Positions 32,205-43,195 of a stretch of DNA of 64,000 nt are shown piece after piece; the stretch's first letter is position 1; every line of letters starts with the position of its first letter. The DNA is from Chionoecetes opilio (lineage: Eukaryota > Arthropoda > Malacostraca > Decapoda > Majidae). Where the stretch lies: contig JACEEZ010006407.1 of assembly GCA_016584305.1 (NCBI GenBank), forward strand, positions 22,501 to 86,500. The letters run 5' to 3'. Under the pieces are notes generated by a model. The model worked only from the letters and a program-made list of their open reading frames with translations. It was not told where the DNA came from and did no database searches. Both the position numbers and the translations under genes were made by a program.

Positions 32205-32451
32205 TCCTGCGGGAACCCTCGGGGATGCCAGAGAGAGCCGGGTCAGTGCCGGGCGGAGCAGCCGGCTTGGACTGTGACCTCAGCACCTGCAACAGTGGTG
32301 ACAGTCAGCACACAGAGTCACGCGCTGCCCTGACACTCTGCTCCTACCTGCGGGGCCCACACCCTACTTCCTGCCACACTCTCACTACACTCTCACTTGG
32401 CAATGGCAAGGCCTCCTCTTCCTCCTCCACCGCACTTTCGGAAATAGCAGC

Positions 32452-32490
32452 ATGTCCATCTGTCTGTCTGTCTGTCTGTCTGCTCTTGGC
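32452..32490. repeat. Short GTCT-type tetranucleotide repeat
   Basis: TCTG repeated about six times in block B only. The corresponding leader of copy C has a similar CTGTCTGTCTG stretch near 21905-21930. Confidence 0.8.
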
Positions 32491-33348
32491 ATAAACATCC
32501 CCTCAGACGCCATAGGGTATTATACGCTATTAGCTCCATCGGCAACGTTCTCGCCTGTGAGAGAATATTCTGGTGAAGGTCCAATCGCAGCCACGGCTCA
32601 TATAATAATACAGCAATCTCCCGTTTATCCGGCGCATAGCAGCCAAGACCTTGCCGGATAACGTGGAAAGCCGGATAATGCATCACTATCCGGCGCCCAC
32701 GAACCCAATAATATCCAGCGAAAATTATATGGCAGTAATAATAATAATAATAATAATGATAATGGCTAGAACAGTATGACTAACACTATTAAAAACATTA
32801 ATACCTGTACAGGGAGGTCCTGAAGATATGAGCAGTTAGGTTCCACCTGGCATAGTGCCAACCGGGGTAATTTGGTCCTGGTTTTGACAAACTTTGATCT
32901 AGTTTCCATATCTATTGAAATAAACAAACAAAAAGTTAATACAATCATAGGAGGGTCACTACCTACATGTCATTAAAGTTTGAACAAATTTCCATTATAG
33001 CTCTGTTAGCAATACACTGCGAAGTGCGGACCGCATTGTTACACTAAATGGGGTAAATCGGACCTAACTCTGGGGTAAATTGGTCATATATAGTATATAA
33101 AAAAAAAATATTTCTTAAAAATTTGACAAACCTCCAAAAACTTAAACAACATGTCATACCATGCCCATGGACACTATCAAACCTTCTGTGAGCTGTTCTT
33201 CACATTCTCTGGTTAGGCGGAAAAGATGAGCAACACGCACACGTTTGGGTTCCAGTCTTTGAGTTCCTAGTCTTTCTTCTTTTTCTAGGTCTATGTTAGT
33301 TTTTCTTTTATAATTTCTAAGCATTGTTACTTAATTTAGTAATACTTT

Positions 33349-33825
33349 ACACTAGGGCCAGAATTCCCTACACAATTGGGAGTATGGTTTCTGTTTACCT
33401 TATTGGATTCTAGGAAACATTCTCTCTATGAGCTTCCGTCACAAAGCACTTCTTTCGGAGATATAAGATGTTTTTAATAGGAAGGAGAACCGAGTGTATA
33501 GGAGATATGAAAATTAAACTAACCTAACCCCACCTTTTGACTCACTAACCTAACCTAACACACGCTTTAACCTCCAAACTAATGTCAAATCTGCATTAAA
33601 AAAGTGTCCGTGGCAAGGGAAGAACAGAGGCGATGCAGGTCACAAGAGGAAGAAGAGTCAGGCGCACGTAAACACTTGGCTCTCGCCTCCCTATGAACAT
33701 GTCATTATCTTCGAAAGTAATGATTTGCGACGGAAACTCATAGAGAAAATGTTTCCTAGAATTAAATAAGGTAAACAGAACCACACTCCCAATTGTGTAG
33801 GGAATTTCGGTCCTAATGTAAAATA
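33349..33825. mobile_element. Nested element with arms of about 110 bp
   Basis: The left arm has AGAATTCCCTACACAATTGG, GTTTACCTTA and TCTAGGAAACATT. The right arm carries their reverse complements (AATGTTTCCTAGA, TAAGGTAAAC, CCAATTGTGTAGGGAA). A further partial copy of the right end sits at 33970-34030. The middle has AACCTAACC phrases. It is a foldback or MITE-like insertion. Confidence 0.75.
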
Positions 33826-34937
33826 AAACCGTTAGGTTACGTAATCAATGCCCATGTTAGGTTAGTTAATTAGCAGGGAGGTATGGGTGGGCATAGCCCC
33901 CAGTTATGTCAGGAGAGTATTGGTTTATAGGAAGTATTGGTTGAAACTGCACATTTACCGTATCCATTAAGGTAAACAGAAATCATTCTCCCAATTGTGT
34001 AGAGAATTCTGGTCCTTGAGTAAAAATTTACCCTTAATTTATATACCAGCACCCTTAAACTAGTTCCATATTAGCATTCAACAATCTGAAACAAAAGAAA
34101 CAAGTGCAAATAAACAGTATAATCCTCACCGTGATATGCCTTGAGGGGTACATTACACTGGGTCCAATTTACCCCGTGAGTGTTTTTGTCACCGGGGTAA
34201 ATACGGACCCAAACTGAGCATTGATCATACGAAAATGAGACAAGATAGAGCATTTTTGATATTTTCATGTTAAAGTAGAGGAAAAACACTCTATATACGC
34301 TTATTTACAAGAATGTACTCCGTCTCGTATTTGAATCCCATGAAAGTTCGCCAAATCATCTGATTTTGTAAACAAACTTTGCCGCAACTTTTTTTTGCTG
34401 TCATTTTACTCATTTTCTATTTTGGTTTCTGGGTTCAGTTACATATCGATATTTATATTCATATTAATACTAGAAATGTTAAAATGGTTGTTTTACTACA
34501 TGGGATATTAAAAACTGTTACACTCTTATTTATATTGAAACAAACACCAAAGCAAAAATGGCGGTCCGAATAGAACCGGTCCGTTGGAAGGACCAAATTA
34601 CCCCGGTCGGCACTACTCGTAAAGCAAAATCTCGTATAACGAAACACATAACTAATGGTAAAATATAGGTTTGGTTCCAGGACCCCATCAATTAAAAAAA
34701 AAAGGAAAAAAAAGACATGTTTTTCAAGCTAAAATAAACTATAGCAAACACAACAAACACACAGCGTCTATATTACCCACACTGTACTACCTATTCTGTA
34801 AAAAAAGCATTCTGAAAGAGAAAATAGCACACAAAATAACATAACTGCACATTAATTAAACATAAAACATGCATAACAAGCAAAAAAGACGTTGTAATGT
34901 AGGGGACGCCGCGTGATACAAGAGAAGGTAGTGTAGC

Positions 34938-35152
34938 GGTCCCAAGGTTGGGGCCGCACACCTGCTAATTACCCCTAAAGGTCAGGCCGTGCCATATGCT
35001 TAATTACCCTTCAGTTCACGCCTTGCTAGGGGTGACCTGACTGCGGTCCCAAGATTGGGGCCACACACCTGCTAATTACCCCGAAATGTCAGGCCGCGCC
35101 ATATGCTTAATTACCCTTCAGGTCACGGCTTGCTAGGGGTGACCTCACTGGG
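34938..35152. repeat. Tandem duplication of about 107 bp
   Basis: Two adjacent copies of a unit beginning CGGTCCCAAG(G/A)TTGGGG and ending GGGGTGACCT(G/C)ACTG, with about nine differences. Confidence 0.9.
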
Positions 35153-36068
35153 GTCAACCAAATCCCCCTTTGTCCAGCCTGGGAGTGGTAGGGCACACAT
35201 TTTGAACTTGATAATTTTACTCACCCCAGTTTGAATGTCGTATCATTGGATTTTCGATCTCATATATTGAAAATAGACCCTAATTTACACATCTCGTATC
35301 ATCGGATTCTCGTATACCGAATGCTCGTATAACGGGACCTCCCTGTATTAATAATAATAATAATAGGCAGGCGATGGCTACCTGTTGCGTTGGCACAACA
35401 CACAGCAGACACACGTGTTTTGGAAAGCTTGCGGCCAGATACCGACTTCTCATCGGCCAAGGTATTACTGGGTAAAGACCGAAAGTATAGACCAGATTCG
35501 TCAGCGTTGTACACCGCACGCAACTCATTCCGTTTACGAGCCGAATGCGCACCAAATTATCCGACGGAAAGAGTTTTTGTGCATCTCTTGCATAAACAAG
35601 CGCTGGATAAACAAGTGGCCACTGACTAGTTTTTCCTTGCCTAAAATTGGTGCTTTTTCAGATGGAGGAATTTTCATTTTCCGGAAACCCAATAAAATGT
35701 CTTTTTAAAATTATTTTCATCACCAAATCCTCGGGTCGACGTTTCCATTGATAACAATGTATCTCCATCAGAAAAAGCACTAAAACTTGGCCAGAAAATA
35801 ATAGTCAGTGTCTCAGAAACCAGGGAAGTGACGGAATTGTACGAAAACAAGTGTGCCTCGCCCCGCATTAGCCCGCCCGCCCGCCACTCGACCTGTGGTT
35901 CACTCTGGCCCGCCCTGCAGGGAGGATTAATTACCCTAACCTAACCAAATCTAACCTCCTAACGGGGGCTCCACCCCCCTCGACCCCCCCGGCGAGATTA
36001 TGAACCTACCCTCCTATAGGGTTGGGGGGCATCTGGACGGGGAGGGTGTGTCTGTATGCGTATTAGAC

Positions 36069-36500
36069 GGCACTCGTGTAGATGTGTGGTCCCATCAGAG
36101 TCTCAGCTCCCTGGCCGATGGTCTGCGTTGCCAGATATGTATTTCTGCTGCAGTGTTACCACGCCTGGCGAGTCCCTCCCTCTCTCTCTCTCCTTCCTTT
36201 TCCTTCTCTCTCTCTCTTTCACTCTGTCTCTCTCTCTCCTTCCTTTCCTTTCCCTTCTCTCTCTCTCTCTCTCTCTCTCTCCGTCCCTCTCTCTGTCCTC
36301 TCATCTCTCTCTCTCTCTCTTCTCTCCCCTTCTCCTTCTTCCTCTCTCTTCTCTCTCTCTCTCTCATCTCCTCTCCTCTCTCGTCTCTCTCTCCTCTCTC
36401 TCTCATCTCTCTCTCATCTCTCTCTCTCTCTCTCTCTCCTTCCTTTCCCTTCTCTCTCTCTCTCTCCCCTCTCTCGCCTCTCTGCTCTCTCCTCTCTCCC

Positions 36501-36540
<40 letters not shown>

Positions 36541-36635
36541 TTTCCATTCTCTCTCTTTTCTCTCTCCATCTCTCTCTCTCTCTTCTCCTCTCTCTCTCTC
36601 TCTCTCCTTCCTTTCCATTCTCTCTCTTTTCTCTC

Positions 36636-36678
<43 letters not shown>

Positions 36679-36705
36679 TCCTTTCCATTCTCTCTCTTTT
36701 CTCTC

Positions 36706-36741
<36 letters not shown>

Positions 36742-36747
36742 GAGGAT

Positions 36748-36836
<89 letters not shown>

Positions 36837-36938
36837 CGCCCGGCGTGGTAACACTGCAGCAGAAATACATATCTGGCAAACTAGACCGTCGGCCAGGGAG
36901 CTGAGACTCTGATGGGACCACACATCTACACGAGTGCC
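36069..36938. mobile_element. Foldback element with CT/GA core, 8-bp target duplication
   Basis: Arms of about 105 bp (GGCACTCGTGTAGATGTGTG at the left, its mirror at the right) enclose about 560 bp of CT-rich and then about 90 bp of GA-rich simple sequence. The 8 bp TATTAGAC flank it at 36061-36068 and 36939-36946. Block A has a single TATTAGAC at about 6191-6198, so it is the empty site. The duplication length fits hAT or P-type transposases. It contains no gene; the Ser/Leu- and Arg/Glu-rich frames are products of the simple repeat. Confidence 0.92.
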
Positions 36939-37454
36939 TATTAGACAACTATATAATTTCTACAATATGTATATAAGTTTTGAAGGTTACGCGGAAGTGA
37001 ATTAATACTGCACAGTATACTTAGCAAAAAATAATATATAAAACGTAAGTGGTAACGGCAGTAGCGACCGCGCAGTTCTCGTCCATTATAACCATGAAAA
37101 TGTAATGTTTGCACAACATTTCATTGTTACTTTCACACTCATTCTGACCTGTAGAAACAGTAGAAAGGTGAAAAATACTTGAATCCAGACCCAGTCACGT
37201 CCTAAATAGTATTGCACTCGCCACCTTATTCATCAGAACACAAGGAAGCTACAAGAGGCCATGAGACCTACACGTGGTAGGTCCTGTCATTCCATCTTTG
37301 TCTCCTCTGCACTACTAGTGACAGTGGTAATAATGACACACTTCCTACCTCTGAACACTGTTGGCGTTGTTGAGGGCTGCGAGGACCCCTGCAGCAGCCC
37401 CGGGATGTCGTGTGAGGCTGTCACGGGCCCGGCTGCTGACCAGTGGCCTACAGG

Positions 37455-38725
37455 AGTCCTTCAGGAGGGCACGGGGGCGGCGCTGAGGACCTTCAGGAGG
37501 GCGCGGGGCACGGGGGCGGCGCTGAGGACCTTCAGGAGGGCGCGGGACACGGGGGCGGCGCTGAGGACCTTCAGGAGGGCGCGGGACACGGGGGCGGCGC
37601 TGAGGACCTTCAGGAGGGCGCGGGGCACGGGGGCGGCGCTGAGGACCTTCAGGACTCCTTCAGGAGGGCGCGGGACACGGGGGCGGCGCTGAGGACCTTC
37701 AGGAGGGCGCGGGGCACGGGGGCGGCGCTGAGGACCTTCAGGACTCCTTCAGGAGGGCGCGGGGCACGGGGGCGGCGCTGAGGACCTTCAGGAGGGCGCG
37801 GGGCACGGGAGCGGCGCTGAGGACCTTCAGACTCCTTCAGGAGGGCGCGGGGCACGGGGGCGGCGCTGAGGACCTTCAGGAGGGCGGGGCACGGGGGCGG
37901 CGCTGAGGACCTTCAGGAGGGCGGGGCACGGGGGCGGCGCTGAGGACCTTCAGGAGGGCGCGGGACACGGGGGCGGCGCCGAGGACCTTCAGGAGGGCGC
38001 GGGACACGGGGGCGGCGCTGAGGACCTTCAGGAGGGCGCGGGGCACGGGGGCGGCGCTGAGGACCTTCAGGAGGGCGCGGGACAAGGGGGCGGCGCTGAG
38101 GACCTTCAGGAGGGCGCGGGGCACGGGGGCGGCGCTGAGGACCTTCAGGAGGGCGCGGGGCACGGGGGCGGCGCTGAGGACCTTCAGGAGGGCGCGGGGC
38201 ACGGGGGCGGCGCTGAGGACCTTCAGGAGGGCGCGGGACACGGGGGCGGCGCTGAGGACCTTCAGGAGGGCGCGGGACACGGGGGCGGCGCTGAGGACCT
38301 TCAGGAGGGCGCGGGGCACGGGGGCGGCGCTGAGGACCTTCAGGTGGGCGCGGGGCACGGGGGCGGCGCTGAGGACCTTCAGGAGGCGCGGGGCAACGGG
38401 GGCGGCGCTGAGGACCTTCAGGAGGGCGCGGGGCACGGGGGCGGCGCTGAGGACCTTCAGGGCTCCTTCAGGAGGGCGCGGGGCACGGGGGCGGCGCTGA
38501 GGACCTTCAAGACTCCTTCAGGAGGGCGCGGGACACGGGGGCGGCGCTGAGGACCTTCAAGACTCCTTCAGGAGGGCGCGGGGCACGGGGGCGGCGCTGA
38601 GGACCTTCAGGACTCCTTCAGGAGGGCGCGGGGCACAGGGGCGGCGCTGAGGACCTTCAGGAGGGCGCAGGCACGGGGGCGGCGCTGAGGACCTTCAGGA
38701 GGGCGCGGGGCACGGGTGGCGGCGC
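37455..38725. repeat. 39-bp GC-rich minisatellite (block B)
   Basis: The same unit as 6717-7645, but longer, with roughly thirty copies. GGCGCGGGACACGGG variants cluster in the middle, and units with the GACTCCTTCAG insert lie near both ends. The flanks match block A on both sides, so copy number changed after the duplication. Confidence 0.95.
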
Positions 38726-38959
38726 GGGGACAGCGTGAGACCTGCGCGTCGACGCCTTTGTAAGGCTTTGTTAGTTTGTTTACTCTGATCGATATTGATG
38801 ATCTTGATCTTGATTTAGGAGTCATCCAGCAGATGCTGTCGGTGAAGCCTTTGGTCCGGCGTTCTCCCACACGCGTAATCTGTTGGGAGAGAAGCAAAAG
38901 GGGGGGGGTGGAACACAGCCAGTGCTTCACCCCCCCCCTCCCAGCACCACACCCACACA

Positions 38960-40320
38960 GGGTCCCCCATTACTGAGGGGCCCCCTGCCTCTCATTCTCT
39001 CTCATATGTGCTCTCCAAAAATTCTCCAAGAATTCTTTTACACTCATCACACGACTGTCACTCCTCCACTCAGCACACAACCCCAGCAGGTACTCCATCT
39101 CCACTCTCCTGTCTCTCATCTCTCGCCATTCTTCCACTCCGACCTCTCCTACCACTACCTCCAACATCTTTGTTCTAGCATACTCATACCGTTCACATTC
39201 CAGCATCAAGTGCTCCACGGTTTCATCCACTCCTGTCACACGCATCACACACACCTTGCTGCCACCATTCTTCCATCTGTACATACGACTATTTACCTCC
39301 AGCGACTTTGTCCTGGCTCTGAAGAGTAAATCCCCTCTATAGCCACCATCATAGAACCTTTCATTCCGTGGCTGGTCTTTTCTCCTGTACCATTCCAGTG
39401 TTGATTTCTCACGCATTCCCCTCAGCCATTTTTCTTTCCCTTCTCTTCCACTCTCCTATTTATTTCCTTTTTGCACACAGCCATACTCCCATGTCTCATC
39501 ACTCCTGTCACAAACATTCCCAGTTCACCTGTCCATCTTTCCACTTTTACTGAGTCTTTCATCCACTTCCCATACATATTCCAGTCCAAAACCTTACTTG
39601 CCCACTTGCTGTCATCCATTCGTTGCAGTCTAGCAGTACCTCAGTCCTGCCTTTGCTATCCTCTCGGAACGTGCTCCATCCCATGTCTCCTCTAATCGCT
39701 TCCACTGCCACATACCTATTGGCTCCTGATGCTATTCTGCCTGCTTTGTTCTGTGTTACTTCCAATCTGTCCAACTCCTTCCTAGACCACACCATTGTTT
39801 CCAGGCCATACATAATGCTAGGGACAGCCACATCCTTCCATAGTCCTCTCACCACTTCATACTTGTTGGCCCGACATCTTGCCACACTGCCTAGCCTTCC
39901 AACCCACTGGTTGGCTCTAGCTATCCTCTCCTGTTTAGTTTTTTCACAGCCTTTATCATCCAACCAAATACCCAGATACTTGTACTCTTTCGTTCTCTTT
40001 ATTTCATTCCCACCCACCATCCAAATCCTGTCATCATCAGAGTCATCCCCATTCACCACCAACACCTGGTTCTTCTCCTTACTGAGCCTAACGTTGAAGT
40101 CCCTTGCATACTCAGTCACAGCACTCAGCATCTCTTGTAGCCCATTGTGGTGTTCACTAAGGATCACCACATCATCTGCATACATATCAGTACACTCAAC
40201 ACTTCATCTCCAATTTTCACACCTGTACGCTTCACTCTCACTGCCATTTCCTCAACATATAATCCAAAAAGTAGAGGAGAAAGGACACAACCCTGTCTTA
40301 CTCTTCTCTTACTATTTAAA
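38960..40320 (-). mobile_element. LINE copy 3 (RT end and C-terminal domain), 5'-truncated
   Basis: On the minus strand it contains RVRQGCVLSPLLFGLYV near 40300, then from 40185 MYADDVVILSEH (active site), KEYKYLGIWLDDKG, IMYGLETMVW and GDMGWSTFRE. Then from 39416 comes the Cys/His domain with GDLLFRARTKSLEVNSR and EHLMLECERY. It is 5'-truncated exactly at the LTR element beginning at 40321. It is the same family as 1-511 and copies 1 and 2, and the least decayed RT copy of the group. A frameshift lies near 39620. Confidence 0.88.
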
Positions 40321-40638
40321 TAGGTATTGAGACCATTTGTCGTGTTCATGAGGTTTATTCCATGATGACAATGTTTACGACTGGAATAACAGAATACATT
40401 CGTTAGACAATGCCCATAACATATATAGTAACCGTAATATGACCATGAACATAATACATCCTTTCTCATTAAGTCTTCACATTAACGTACCTATTGTATA
40501 GTGTTAACTGCACGTGGCTGCTGGCGCGCTGGGGCGGCTATGTGTATTGAAGTCGCTTACTCTTTGAGTGGCGCCGTATGCTCTCTATCCGGTGGATAGC
40601 AGAAGACGGTATAGGAAGTACTATATCGATATGCTCTA
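40321..40638 (-). repeat. 3' LTR of element A
   Basis: It matches 51146-51384 plus 54329-54391 along its length. On the minus strand it begins TAGAGCATATCG and ends CAATACCTA. AATAAA-like signals occur in the right LTR (CAATAAAGG, GAATAAACC). The ends are TAG...CTA and not the usual TG...CA. Confidence 0.88.
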
Positions 40639-40656
40639 CCTCCCCCAAGTCTTTAG
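40639..40656 (-). promoter_or_regulatory. Polypurine tract of element A
   Basis: On the minus strand AAGACTTGGGGGAGG directly precedes the 3' LTR, as required for plus-strand priming. This fixes the LTR boundary. Confidence 0.7.
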
Positions 40657-40681
40657 GCCCTGAATGAAGACTCATAAAGAG

Positions 40682-42071
40682 TTACATAATATGGTCCTTA
40701 TGCCATAGGGGGAGACGGCGGGTTCTCTGGGGCTCGGCTGGGGTCGACGATTGCTGCCGAGTATGGTCATCTACATCTACCGGCCCGGATGCTTCTTCAC
40801 TGGCATCGATGGGGGTTAGCGGCATGTCTTGCTGCGGTTTTGTAGGTTGGGTGTTGCCAAGGAGCACAACTGTTGTTGGAGGGCGACCATGCGGAGACGG
40901 AGTCACCCCTGCTGCTGGTGGGGGTTGTGGAGTCTGATTGATCCTGTCCGTCGGAGTGCTGGGTGGACCAGTGAAAGTTGACGGTGATGACCCGGGGCGG
41001 GGTGTCACAAGACGTAGGTCCTCTTCAATGTTCCTTAGTCGCTGTCTTGATGGGACCACTGGTTCATATAGGCGAAGGAATTTTCTGTTTCTAAGTGTAA
41101 CACGTCCCGAACCATCAACACGAACAACGTATTGGTCGAACTGTCTTACTTCAACCACAACTCCTGTCTTGTCCCATCGGTTTGGGCGTGGGCCCGTCTG
41201 ATTCTGTAAGCGTACATGGTCACCAACTTTGAGAGGGGGTAGGCGTTTTGTGTGCTCGGTCCATCTCTCAGCCATTTTCATGGGTCGATTTCTGAGTGCC
41301 TCTTCCCTTTGTTCCAATGTCTCTCGCCAAGTGGGGTGAGGTCTGTATCGCCCAGGCAATATGGGAATGAAGTCCTTTATTGGCCGACCAAAGATGCACA
41401 TAGCGGGCGATATGTTTAATTGTCTCAGGGTCCGGGGTGTTGCGGTATTGCAGGATGGCACGCTGCAAGGCATCCGTGTTCAGTTCACCACGTGGTCCCG
41501 TATTGCTAGTGATAAGACGCTTGACAGTTTTTACGCCTACTTCTGCCCTGCAATTAGAGTGGGGAAAGGCAACCGAACTGAGGCGACGGTGGACACCCCA
41601 ATTTTGGAGGAATGCCTTCGTAGATGCTGCAGTGAACTCAGGTCCTCCATCGCTTGCCAACTCATCTGGAATTCCAAAGGTCACAAAGGTATGTCACAAG
41701 CAGTTGATTAACCCCTTGTGGCCACTTGTAGCTTCGATTATGGGCCAGTTGGAATAGCGGTCCACGATGATTAAGTAGCTGCGTCCTTGGTATTGGAAGA
41801 AGTCGGCGCATATGCACTGGAAGGGATAGAGAGGGGCAGTGGTTGGCATTGGGGGTGGACTTGGCTGGGAGGGTGACATTCTGTTGCAATGGTTGCATTT
41901 CGCACGGAAATCTTTGTTGGCAGGGGTGATACCCGGCCAGAAGACGGATGATTCTGCCCTTGACATCATTGATGTGACTCCTTGGTGGGCCGAGTGTAGA
42001 GACTGGAGTACTGTGTTGCGCAGGCAAGGGGGTATGACGACTCGGTCCTTGTAGATAACAACACCATCCAC
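40682..42071 (-). pseudogene. Integrase region of element A (frameshifted)
   Basis: The frame from 42071 carries the zinc-binding HH-CC motif (H..H and CNHC) and then the core start with CADFFQY. The frame from 41684 continues the core with LASDGGPEF (second catalytic Asp) and the Glu in RAEVGVK. The frame from 41473 gives the C-terminal region with the GPY-like VGDHVRLQNQTGP and the long Pro/Thr-rich tail. At least two frameshifts separate them. The domain normally inserts the DNA copy into the host genome. Confidence 0.87.
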
Positions 42072-42092
42072 TGTGTACAGGTCATCACGAAA

Positions 42093-42970
42093 CTAGTGGT
42101 ATTCGTGCAGGTTTACCAGTAGCTCATGGCGGAAGGAGGGAAAGCCTTGCTCAATCAGTTGTAAAAGCGCGTTCATGTTTTCGTCACTTGCAGTTGCTTC
42201 GCGGACTTTCTCCCATGTGATAGCCACACATTGTAAGGCAAGGGCTGCTGTCTGGTGGAGGCCATCATCAATTTCACTATTATAACTGGTGCCCACTGCC
42301 CGTATACCGGCTAGAAATGAAGGTTCAATCAATGGTGAGGTGATTTTGATGGATGCAATGTCGTCGCGGAGTTGCAATTTTTCCGGCACCTGAGAACCAC
42401 TAGGGTGTCTTGACACTGAATCTGCTAATATGTGTTTTACCCCAGGGATGTGGACCATCTGGAACCTGTACCTCAATGTTTTTTCTTTAAGGTTACGGAG
42501 GCGTGCGTTGGGGATGTCCTCTAGAGATCGATCACCAAAGACCTTTAGCAAGGGTTTGTGGTCAACTGCAAAGGTGAGCCTCTCGCAGCCCAGTACAAAA
42601 AATCGGGCTTTGTCCAGGGCATCTGCTACAGCCAGGGCTTCCCCCTCTATTGGTGCATATCTCGATTCTGCGGGGTGGGTGAAGCGGCTGCCAATGAGGG
42701 TGGTTCTCCAACCACTTTTGCAGCAGAAAGGCTCTTGCCCTGTGTAGTGGCAGTGTTTCTGGAAGAGCCAAAATCCGATTCCTGCTTTGGACCAGTCTGT
42801 TGCCAGAGAAGTCGGTTTGTTCTTGTCAAAAATCCTCACACCCTCCTTGATGTCACTCACAATGGCGGCTTTTGACTCCTCAAACAGCGCATCCAGGTCT
42901 TCATCCCATCGGAAGGGTGTTGACTGTTGAGGGTTTGAGTAGTTCGCAAAACGGAAACATTTTATCTGCC
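42093..42970 (-). pseudogene. RT thumb and RNase H of element A
   Basis: The frame includes FRWDEDLDALFEESK (RT thumb connection), then RNase H motifs ATDWSKAGIGFWL (first Asp), the Glu in GEALAVADAL and the Asp of VDHKPL, ending with HIPGVKHILADSVSR. The set is complete for a Ty3-type RNase H. Upstream, past about 42970, the sequence is unrelated to RT and belongs to inserted element B. A small frameshift lies near 42935. Confidence 0.88.
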
Positions 42971-42974
42971 ATGC

Positions 42975-43135
42975 TGTAGGATATACTGTATGGTGAGCGC
43001 TGGCATCCCTACATAGGGGAGCAGCGTCAGTTAGACTCGGGTTCGCTAAGCACGTAGACGTGCTGCTCTGTACGCTCCAATAAAGATAGACTACGGCTTC
43101 CTGTGTGTGTCTCTCATCTAGACACCCCTTGATCA
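42975..43135 (+). repeat. Candidate 5' LTR of gypsy-like element B
   Basis: The segment begins TGTAGGATATAC and ends CTTGATCA, carries CAATAAAG at about 43079 and is followed by TGGCGC, a common primer-binding start of gypsy elements. It sits exactly where the RT sequence of element A breaks off. No second LTR is found, so the call rests on these local signals. Confidence 0.5.
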
Positions 43136-43147
43136 TGGCGCATAGGA
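43136..43147 (+). promoter_or_regulatory. Primer-binding site start of element B
   Basis: TGGCGCATAGGA directly after the putative LTR. The following LINE insertion splits the site; TACCG at 46266 would continue it. Confidence 0.45.
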
Positions 43148-43195
43148 GTACCTTACCTTACCTTGTTCTACCTTGTTGAAGTCTTGATGTAAGCA

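Larger units (their letters stand above)
32810..35345. mobile_element. TA-flanked pogo/mariner-like element, 2.5 kb, non-coding
   Basis: The ends CAGGGAGGTCC and GGACCTCCCTG are perfect 11-bp inverted repeats with TA at 32808-32809 and 35346-35347. Block A has the unoccupied site (CCTGTAATAATAA at about 5235). The interior lacks any long frame and contains GGGGTAAAT..GG(T/A)CC phrases that recur in both orientations, a nested palindromic element (33349-33825) and a tandem duplication (34938-35152). It is a non-autonomous element. Confidence 0.88.
32611..35620 (-). mobile_element. Tigger-like transposon (block B copy), split
   Basis: The left terminus CAGCAATCTCCCGTTT at 32611 and the first 200 bp match 5042-5240. 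The sequence is then interrupted by the 2.5-kb element at 32810-35345 and resumes at 35346 with the transposase remnant (ADESGLYFRSLP and SGRKLSKTRVSAVC). It is lost near 35620, before its right terminus. Confidence 0.8.

Noticed and set aside
36000..36912. Long Ser/Leu-rich and Arg/Glu-rich frames
   Set aside because: They are translations of the CT and GA simple repeat inside the foldback element.
37261..37692. Open frame with a hydrophobic N-terminus leading into the minisatellite (possible secreted repeat protein)
   Set aside because: The same sequence in block A (from about 6517) has a 2-nt deletion before the repeat that breaks the frame, and the repeat itself is open in many frames.
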